Shown: positions 5,665 through 11,059 of the stretch, one piece after another | How positions within the stretch are numbered: position 1 is the stretch's first letter | Layout: every line of letters starts with the position of its first letter | Assembly: GCA_026982025.1 (NCBI GenBank) | Contig: JALSHX010000244.1 | Location: 1-11,059, forward strand | Length of the DNA: 11,059 nucleotides | Direction of reading: 5' to 3' | DNA from: Aquificaceae bacterium | GTDB taxonomy: Bacteria; Aquificota; Aquificia; Aquificales; Aquificaceae | The notes under the pieces: generated by a model | Told to the model about the DNA's origin: nothing | Database searches by the model: none | Seen by the model: the letters and a program-made list of their open reading frames with translations, nothing else | Made by a program: the position numbers and the translations under genes

Positions 5665-6753
5665 GTGAAGAGACTTGAGGATTTGAGAAAGGAAATAGAC
5701 AGGATTGACGAGGAGATCCTCAGTCTTCTCAACAAAAGAGCACTCCTCGCAAAAGAGATCGGTGAGCTGAAAAAGAAAAACAACCTCCAGGTGCACATTC
5801 CCGAGAGGGAGAGGGAAATCTTTGAAAGGGTAATTGAACTGAACAAAAAGAAGTTCTCCGAGTCATTCCCCACCGAAGCCCTCATCCATATCTACAGGGA
5901 GATCATTTCAGCCTGTCTCTCCCTTGAAAAACCCCTCAAAATAGCCTACCTGGGACCAAAAGCTACTTTTACCCATCAGGCGAGTCTGGAATTTTTCGGA
6001 TTCTCCGCCCAGTACATACCCTGCTCAACAATAAGGGATGTTTTCCTTGAGGTGGAATCCGACAGGGCGGACTACGGAGTCGTTCCAGTTGAGAATACCA
6101 TTGAGGGTGTGGTCAACTACACCCTTGACATGTTCCTTGAGAGCGACCTCAAGATTTCCGGAGAGGTGGTGATCCCTATAAACCTTCACCTTCTTTCCGC
6201 AGTTGAAGACCTATCCCATGTAAAAAAGGTTTACTCCCACAAGGTAGCTCTCGGACAGTGCAGGAAGTGGCTTGAAAAGAACCTTCCCGAGGCTATACTC
6301 ATAGAAGCCGAAAGCACAGCCAAGGCCTGCGAGATAGCCCTTGAGGAGGAGGGTTCCTCCGCAATAGCAAGCGAGGTTGCCAGCTTCACCTACCACCTCA
6401 ACATACTCGCAAGGAACATTCAGGAAAGCGGAGACAACTTTACGAGGTTTCTTGTGGTCTCCAAAAGGGACATGAATCCCACAGGTAAGGACAAAACGAG
6501 CCTCATATTCGCGGTCAGGGACGAGCCGGGAGCTCTCTACAGAGCCCTTGAAGTCTTCTACGAAAGCGGTATTAACCTTACCAAAATAGAATCAAGACCA
6601 TCAAGGAGAAGGGCTTGGGATTATGTATTTTTCATTGACCTTGAGGGGCATGCCCGGGACAAAAAGGTTGCACAAACCCTCGGCAAGCTCAAGGAACGGA
6701 CCCAGATGGTTAAAATTCTGGGATCTTACCCCAAAGCCCTCCTGAGCGAGTGA
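5665..6753 (+). CDS. pheA: Bifunctional chorismate mutase / prephenate dehydratase (P-protein)
   Basis: This 362-residue protein catalyses chorismate to prephenate and then prephenate to phenylpyruvate, the committed branch to phenylalanine, in the cytoplasm. Residues 1-85 form an AroQ-type all-helical chorismate mutase; Arg8, Arg25, Lys36 and Arg48 line up with Arg11, Arg28, Lys39 and Arg51 of the E. coli enzyme at a constant offset. Residues 92-268 are the dehydratase domain, with P-V-E-N-T-I-E-G at 141-148 and the catalytic T260-R-F motif. Residues 277-355 are an ACT domain with G-A-L (289-291) and E-S-R-P (309-312), the phenylalanine-binding motifs, so feedback inhibition by phenylalanine is expected. 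The start is GTG 5665, which gives the normal family N-terminus; no Shine-Dalgarno is evident. It is divergent from dam and its TGA stop abuts the stop of the convergent tolC-like gene. Confidence 0.97.
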   Translation: MKRLEDLRKEIDRIDEEILSLLNKRALLAKEIGELKKKNNLQVHIPEREREIFERVIELNKKKFSESFPTEALIHIYREIISACLSLEKPLKIAYLGPKATFTHQASLEFFGFSAQYIPCSTIRDVFLEVESDRADYGVVPVENTIEGVVNYTLDMFLESDLKISGEVVIPINLHLLSAVEDLSHVKKVYSHKVALGQCRKWLEKNLPEAILIEAESTAKACEIALEEEGSSAIASEVASFTYHLNILARNIQESGDNFTRFLVVSKRDMNPTGKDKTSLIFAVRDEPGALYRALEVFYESGINLTKIESRPSRRRAWDYVFFIDLEGHARDKKVAQTLGKLKERTQMVKILGSYPKALLSE

Positions 6754-6756
6754 TCA
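6751..6756. other. Zero-gap convergent stop codons (TGATCA)
   Basis: The pheA TGA (6751-6753) and the minus-strand TGA of the TolC-family gene (6756-6754) sit back to back as the palindrome TGATCA. There is no intergenic DNA for a terminator here, so transcripts of one gene must end within or past the other, or be stopped by Rho or collision. Confidence 0.9.
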
Positions 6757-7998
6757 ATAAATCATTCTTTCAATGTCCGCTATCACCGAATTTGCAGAAA
6801 ATATCAGGGTCAGGTAATTGATAAGGGCATTTTCGTATGAGGTACGGGCGTTTAAAAGGTCTATCTGAGAGCCAACACCTTCCGCGTATCTTTCCGTTGC
6901 AAAACGCATTGATTCCCTCTCAGCCTCAAGGGTATCCTCCATGGCTCCTATCTCCTCCTTAAGGCTACTCAGTTCCTCAAGCAGGGAATCAAGTTTTGTT
7001 CTGAGATTGTTCCGGGTGTACCTCAGCTCCTCCACAGCCTTCTGGACCTCAATTCTTTCCTGCTGGGTTCTGGCTCTCCTCTTGAGCCCCTCAAAGATGA
7101 CGAAGTCAAGCCTGAGACCGAAGCTGTATCCGCTCCTCGTATCCTCAACCAGCCTTCCAGCCTGAAAGTCTATTATGTTTCTAACCTCGTAATTGGCAAA
7201 GGCTCTAAGCTTGGGAAAGTAGTCCGCCGTCTTAAGATCAACAGCGGATTCCTGTGCCCTTATCTTCTGGCGGAGAACCTTTAGTGTTGAGTTGTTTTTC
7301 TCAAGGAGAATAACAGGATTTTCAGCGGAGAAGTTCTTGAGGATAAGCTTACCTCTTACCCTTATTTGCCCCTCAAGCCCCAGAAATCCCTTTAAAGCCT
7401 GCACAGCTTTTCGGTACTCGCTCCTTGCTCTGATCACCTGAGCCTTGGCACTCCTCATCATCGCCCTCGCCCTCACAAATTCGTGCCTCGGAACAATCCC
7501 CTTTTTGAACTTTTCCTCAACGAGCTTAAAGTACTCCTCCCAGTATCCAAGAGATTCCTCCTTTGTCTTGAGAATTTCCCTCCTCAGCAAAACTCCCCAG
7601 TAGAGCTTCTCAGCCTCAGCCCTCAGGCTTTTCTTGATGTCCTCAATGACCTTCTTTTGAAGAGCTCTGGTCCTTTTAGCTACCCTGAGTGCCATAAACA
7701 CGCTCCGGTTGAAAATTTCCTGATTGAGCGTCAGGGTTGCAAGGTACTGATTCTCCGGAATAAAGGCGGAAATGTAATTTGGATCCCAGCGTATGTACTG
7801 GGCTGACAGGCCCAAGGAAGGGAAAATACTGCCCCGAACCTCCCTGATCTGCTCCTCTATCTTTTTGAGGTCAAGGTCGGACTTAATCCGCTCAAGGTGT
7901 CTTTCGGTAGCAATGCGTACAGCATCCTCAAGACCTATCTCCTGCTCCCTGCCGAAAGACAAAGACATCAGGATTATCAGACATATAAGCGCCCTCAT
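6754..7998 (-). CDS. TolC-family outer-membrane efflux channel
   Basis: A 414-residue outer-membrane efflux protein, at the short end of the family. Residues 1-16 are a signal peptide (Arg2, then a Leu/Ile-rich core ending S-F-G). Two homologous halves follow, each a long helical hairpin of the periplasmic tunnel with a beta segment: about 20-215, starting L-E-D-A-V-R-I-A, and about 230-414, with the late R-Y-A-E-G-V-G-S-Q-I-D-L-L-N-A-R motif typical of TolC proteins. It forms a trimeric exit duct for the adaptor and RND pump encoded next door. Its ATG overlaps the adaptor stop as ATGA (7995-7998), so the two are co-translated. A GGGAG lies only 2 nt before the ATG, too close to be a good Shine-Dalgarno, which favours translational coupling. 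The substrate cannot be read from the sequence. Confidence 0.92.
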   Translation of the reverse strand: MRALICLIILMSLSFGREQEIGLEDAVRIATERHLERIKSDLDLKKIEEQIREVRGSIFPSLGLSAQYIRWDPNYISAFIPENQYLATLTLNQEIFNRSVFMALRVAKRTRALQKKVIEDIKKSLRAEAEKLYWGVLLRREILKTKEESLGYWEEYFKLVEEKFKKGIVPRHEFVRARAMMRSAKAQVIRARSEYRKAVQALKGFLGLEGQIRVRGKLILKNFSAENPVILLEKNNSTLKVLRQKIRAQESAVDLKTADYFPKLRAFANYEVRNIIDFQAGRLVEDTRSGYSFGLRLDFVIFEGLKRRARTQQERIEVQKAVEELRYTRNNLRTKLDSLLEELSSLKEEIGAMEDTLEAERESMRFATERYAEGVGSQIDLLNARTSYENALINYLTLIFSANSVIADIERMIY

Positions 7999-9059
7999 TT
8001 CTCCCTGACCTTGGCTCCTTCGTAAAGGAAAATTAAGCCTTCAACCACCACCCTGTCTCCCTCAACAAGCTCACCCCTTACCAGAACCTCTCCCTCCCCA
8101 TGATGGAGAACCTCCACGGGAACCCTGACAGCTCTTGAATCCTTAACCACCCACACAAAGCTCTGCCTCTGGGAGAGTTGAAGGGATTGTTCTGGAATTC
8201 TGAAGGCTTTAACTCTTTTAAAGGGAAAGCTCACCTCACCGTAAAGACCGTCTCTCAAACCTTCGGGATTTTTTATCCTTGCTTTGACCGTGAAAAGCCT
8301 TGACCTGTCCGCGGAGGGAGAAAGGTAGAAGACTACTCCGGGCAGCTCCTTCCTTCCAACCCTTATCCTTACCCTCTTTCCCCTTTTAATTGAGCCCCGC
8401 ACCTCCTGAGGGACGCGAAAGACGAACCTGAGGTCACCGTTACCCACAATGTCAAAAAGCTTGGATTGAGGGTTCACATAGTCCCCTCTGCTCACATACC
8501 TTTTACCCACTATGCCCTCAACCTCCGACAGAACGAGGGTTTTTTCAAGATTTATCTGTGCCCTTTCAAGGGCGGATTCAAGGGACTCAACCGTTGCCTT
8601 TGCGGATTCCAGCCTCGTTTGTGTTTCCTGAAGCTCCTCCTCGCTTATTAAACCCTTGTTGTACAGATCCTCCCTTCTGGAAAAGATCCTTTTTAGGTTT
8701 TCAAGCTCAGCCCTTGCTCCCTCAAGCTTTCCCTTTACTTCACTCACCTGAGCCCTGTAAAGGGAGTCGTCTATCTTCAGCAGAGGAGTGCCGGTTTTGA
8801 CCCGGTCCCCCTCCTCAACCATTAGTTCCTTAACCACACCGCTGACCTCCGCCCTCACCGTCACCCTTTCACCGCTTTCCACCCAACCCACCGTTGTGTA
8901 ATCAACCACCGTTCGCTCAAGGCGAGCCCTAATGGTTTTTACATCAAAAACACGCTCCGAAGGAGCGTCCCTTTTGACCTCTTTTCTATCACCCGAACAT
9001 GAAAGAAGAAGGAACAGCACACCGAGAATCAGGCTAACTGACTGATGAGTCATAAGCAT
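7995..9059 (-). CDS. RND efflux periplasmic adaptor (membrane fusion protein), lipoprotein
   Basis: A 354-residue HlyD/AcrA-type adaptor bridging an inner-membrane RND pump to a TolC channel. The N-terminus is a lipoprotein signal with lipobox L18-L-S-C21, so the mature protein is lipid-anchored at Cys21. Lipoyl (barrel-sandwich) halves lie at about 64-98 (V-R-A-E-V-S-G-V-V, then V-E-E-G-D-R-V) and 172-205, around a coiled-coil hairpin at about 99-171, followed by beta-barrel and membrane-proximal domains. Two starts are possible: ATG 9059, directly after the TATAAT box, or ATG 9053, whose first base falls where transcription would begin. The latter gives a two-residue shorter, leaderless product and I slightly prefer it. 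The signal sequence has almost no positive charge at its N-terminus. It is followed by the TolC-like gene with a 4-bp overlap and is divergent from the RND gene. Confidence 0.93.
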   Translation of the reverse strand: MLMTHQSVSLILGVLFLLLSCSGDRKEVKRDAPSERVFDVKTIRARLERTVVDYTTVGWVESGERVTVRAEVSGVVKELMVEEGDRVKTGTPLLKIDDSLYRAQVSEVKGKLEGARAELENLKRIFSRREDLYNKGLISEEELQETQTRLESAKATVESLESALERAQINLEKTLVLSEVEGIVGKRYVSRGDYVNPQSKLFDIVGNGDLRFVFRVPQEVRGSIKRGKRVRIRVGRKELPGVVFYLSPSADRSRLFTVKARIKNPEGLRDGLYGEVSFPFKRVKAFRIPEQSLQLSQRQSFVWVVKDSRAVRVPVEVLHHGEGEVLVRGELVEGDRVVVEGLIFLYEGAKVREK

Positions 9060-9067
9060 ATTATAAT
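9060..9067. promoter_or_regulatory. Palindromic shared -10 between the adaptor and RND pump genes
   Basis: ATTATAAT is its own reverse complement, so TATAAT is read on the plus strand at 9062-9067 and on the minus strand at 9065-9060. On the plus side 7 nt separate it from the RND ATG at 9075, and a -35-like CTGACT lies at 9038-9043 (18-bp spacer). On the minus side the adaptor ATG at 9053 begins 7 nt past the box, but no good -35 is visible. One symmetric element could load polymerase both ways and so keep the two arms of the pump matched. Confidence 0.6.
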
Positions 9068-9074
9068 GCTCTTT

Positions 9075-11059
9075 ATGTATCGTTTTTTTATAAACCGCCC
9101 CGTTACGACCTTCATGCTCATGATCGCCTTCGTCGTCCTCGGCTACTACTCCTACACGAAGATTCCTGTTGACCGATTCCCCGATGTTGACTTCCCCGTT
9201 GTTACGATTTCTACCATTTACAGCGGGGCAAACCCTTATGTAGTAGATACTACGGTGACCCGCGAGATTGAGGAGGACCTTGCCAGCATAAGCGGTATTG
9301 ACGCCATCATATCAAGCAGTTATACGGGGCTATCAAGGGTGACGGTGATCTTTGACCTTGAAAAGGACATTGATGTGGCGGCTCAGGAGGTAAGGGATGC
9401 GGTGCAGAGAGCCTTCAGAAGGTTTCCCGAGGGAGTGGATCCCCCCGTTGTGAGAAAACTGAACACTTCCATGGCACCCATAATGGCTGTCCTTGTTCAC
9501 GGAGATGTTGACTACGATACTGTTTCCTTCTTTGCGGACAAGGTGGTAAAGAGGGAATTTGAGAGGCTAAGAGGAGTGGCAGAAGTTCATCTGGGAGGAT
9601 TCAGGGACAGGGTAATGTGGGTGAGAATTGACCCCGAAAAGCTCTATGCGAGGAACCTGACGGTGGGCGATGTTATCAACGCCATTAAGAGAAACAACGT
9701 TGAGACTCCCGCGGGAGTGATCTACGGTAAAAACAGAGAGTATGTCCTGAGAATCCTCGGAAAGTTCAGGGATGCACGGGAACTTAATAACCTCTTTATA
9801 AAAGACGGATTGAAACTTCGTGATGTAGCACAGGCTGAGTTCGGATACGAAGAGAGGAGGAACGCAGTCAGGTTCAACCTCAGGTCCGCTGTTGCCCTGA
9901 TAATTTACAGGGAGAGCAAGTCAAACACCGTTGAAACGGCGGAGAGGGTCTGGGAAAAGATAGAAGAGCTCAGAAAAATAGCACCTGCGGGCGTAAGCAT
10001 TGATGTTAACTACGATGCATCCGTTTTTATCAAAAGAAGTGTTAACGATGCGGTGCACGAGATACTGATAGGAAGCCTCCTCACCGCTGTGATGGTTTTT
10101 CTTTTCCTCGGAAGCGTGAGGTTTACCTTAATACCCATATCCGCAATACCTATTTCAATTCTGGGGACTGTGTTTATCCTTTACATGACGGATAACTCCC
10201 TGAACATTATAAGCCTTATGGCACTTGCCGTTGCGGTAGGAATTGTTATTGACGACGCCATTGTGGTCCTTGAGAGCATCTACAGGAGAAACGAGGAGGG
10301 TCTCAGGGGAACGGTAGCCGCTGAGAAAGGAACCAGAATTGTGGTTTTTGCTCTCCTAACCTCAACCGCCTCTCTTATCGTTATTTTCCTCCCCGTTCTA
10401 TTCCTAAAAGGTCCCATAGGGACCTTTTTCGGTGTATTTACCATAACCCTCGTAACCGCAATAGCCATATCTTTCCTCGTCTCCGTTTCTTTCACTCCTA
10501 TGCTCTGTGCAAGGGTCGTTTCTCCGATGGCAAAGAATCCCTTTATGAGGGCGTATGAGAGGTTTGAATCCGCCTTTGACAGATCACTCAGGTGGTCCCT
10601 TGACCACAAGAAGACAGTCCTAATGCTTTGCTTCGGAACTGTTGTTCTGGGCTTCGGAATCTCAAAGGTGGTAAAAAAGGAATTTTTCCCCCTTGTTGAC
10701 GAGGGAAGGTTTATAATCCGCTTTGAAACTCCGCTCGGCTCCTCCTTTGAGTTTACCAACAGAAAGGCAAGGGAGCTTGAAAGGGTTTTAATGAACAATC
10801 CCTACGTACTTCGCTACGGCATGGCGGTGGGAGAAGGGCTGATCAGCCCTACTGTTAACGGCGGTATGTTCTTCGTAACCCTTAAGCCAAGGGACCGAAG
10901 ACCCCACCAGGGTGTGGTAATGAGCATGATTAGAAAAGAGGCAAAGAAGATAAGGGACATAAAGGTTTCCGTTGAAGTCCCATCAGTTGTGGGAGCGAGA
11001 GGAGGAAGGCAGGTGGACGTTCAGTATGTTGTAAGGGGTGATTCCCTTCAGGAATTGGG
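9075..11059 (+). CDS. RND-family efflux pump, inner-membrane permease (partial, runs off right edge)
   Basis: The open frame continues uninterrupted to the window edge and gives about 661 residues, roughly two-thirds of a normal 1000-1050-residue pump. The start M-Y-R-F-F-I-N-R-P-V is the usual RND N-terminus; ATG 9066 lies in frame but overlaps the -10 box. TM1 is at about 12-30, then a porter region, TM2 from about 330, and TM4 carrying the proton-relay pair D393-D394 in V-G-I-V-I-D-D-A-I-V-V-L-E. TM5 and TM6 follow (F-T-P-M-L-C closes TM6), and TM7 at about 514-534 opens the second half. The Asp-Asp pair resembles AcrB-type (HAE1) drug pumps rather than heavy-metal pumps. It exports substrates by proton antiport with the divergent adaptor and TolC gene products. 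Which compounds it exports cannot be told. Confidence 0.93.
   Translation, partial: MYRFFINRPVTTFMLMIAFVVLGYYSYTKIPVDRFPDVDFPVVTISTIYSGANPYVVDTTVTREIEEDLASISGIDAIISSSYTGLSRVTVIFDLEKDIDVAAQEVRDAVQRAFRRFPEGVDPPVVRKLNTSMAPIMAVLVHGDVDYDTVSFFADKVVKREFERLRGVAEVHLGGFRDRVMWVRIDPEKLYARNLTVGDVINAIKRNNVETPAGVIYGKNREYVLRILGKFRDARELNNLFIKDGLKLRDVAQAEFGYEERRNAVRFNLRSAVALIIYRESKSNTVETAERVWEKIEELRKIAPAGVSIDVNYDASVFIKRSVNDAVHEILIGSLLTAVMVFLFLGSVRFTLIPISAIPISILGTVFILYMTDNSLNIISLMALAVAVGIVIDDAIVVLESIYRRNEEGLRGTVAAEKGTRIVVFALLTSTASLIVIFLPVLFLKGPIGTFFGVFTITLVTAIAISFLVSVSFTPMLCARVVSPMAKNPFMRAYERFESAFDRSLRWSLDHKKTVLMLCFGTVVLGFGISKVVKKEFFPLVDEGRFIIRFETPLGSSFEFTNRKARELERVLMNNPYVLRYGMAVGEGLISPTVNGGMFFVTLKPRDRRPHQGVVMSMIRKEAKKIRDIKVSVEVPSVVGARGGRQVDVQYVVRGDSLQEL

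Noticed and set aside
10280..10798. Minus-strand open frame of 172 codons
   Set aside because: It is antisense to the conserved TM4-TM7 region of the RND pump, whose frame is uninterrupted; the Ser/Thr/Arg-rich product is typical of a shadow frame.
1..11059. CRISPR arrays, tRNA or rRNA genes, insertion sequences and long repeats
   Set aside because: Nearly every base is in a recognisable coding frame, gaps are 31 bp or less, and I saw no repeated units or cloverleaf-like segments.

Overview
The window is about 11 kb of very compact bacterial chromosome. There are nine protein genes, no RNA genes, no mobile elements and no gene-free stretch longer than 31 bp. The protein makeup points to a thermophilic, deep-branching Gram-negative bacterium, and an Aquificales (Aquificaceae-like) genome is my best guess. 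The evidence is a Lys/Glu/Arg/Val-rich composition, frequent AGG/AGA arginine codons, short genes that abut or overlap, and a tripartite envelope efflux system. This placement is inference, because no rRNA gene is present.

Region 1 (5-5638, minus strand) reads as a six-gene genome-maintenance run. In transcription order it holds a Dam-type adenine methyltransferase, a radical SAM protein with a C-terminal helix-hairpin-helix domain (a presumed DNA modification/repair factor), an AbrB/MazE-type antitoxin-like regulator, a PIN-domain protein with degraded active-site motifs, the mismatch-repair ATPase MutS, and a small exported protein of unknown function. The largest gap is 31 bp, and that gap plus the end of the radical SAM gene carries a consensus sigma-70 promoter (TTGACA, 16 bp, TATAAT) firing into the regulator, PIN and mutS genes. 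The methyltransferase and mutS are therefore linked, but a second promoter can express the latter part separately.

Region 2 (5665-6753, plus strand) is a bifunctional chorismate mutase/prephenate dehydratase (pheA) for phenylalanine synthesis, divergent from the methyltransferase gene across only 26 bp. Its stop codon directly abuts the stop codon of the convergent tolC-like gene, the two together forming TGATCA.

Region 3 (6754 to the right edge) encodes an RND efflux system split over two strands. The TolC-family outer-membrane channel and a lipoprotein periplasmic adaptor are on the minus strand with an ATGA overlap, and the inner-membrane RND pump is on the plus strand and cut off by the window edge. 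The two arms diverge from a 15-21 bp gap centred on the perfect palindrome ATTATAAT, which is a -10 hexamer on both strands.

The most striking regulatory theme is that the promoter-proximal genes (abrB-like, RND, adaptor, dam, pheA) have a -10-like hexamer only about 6-9 bp before the start codon and no Shine-Dalgarno sequence. Three internal operon genes (PIN, mutS and the small exported protein) instead have strong Shine-Dalgarno sequences. This suggests leaderless or near-leaderless mRNAs for the first genes.
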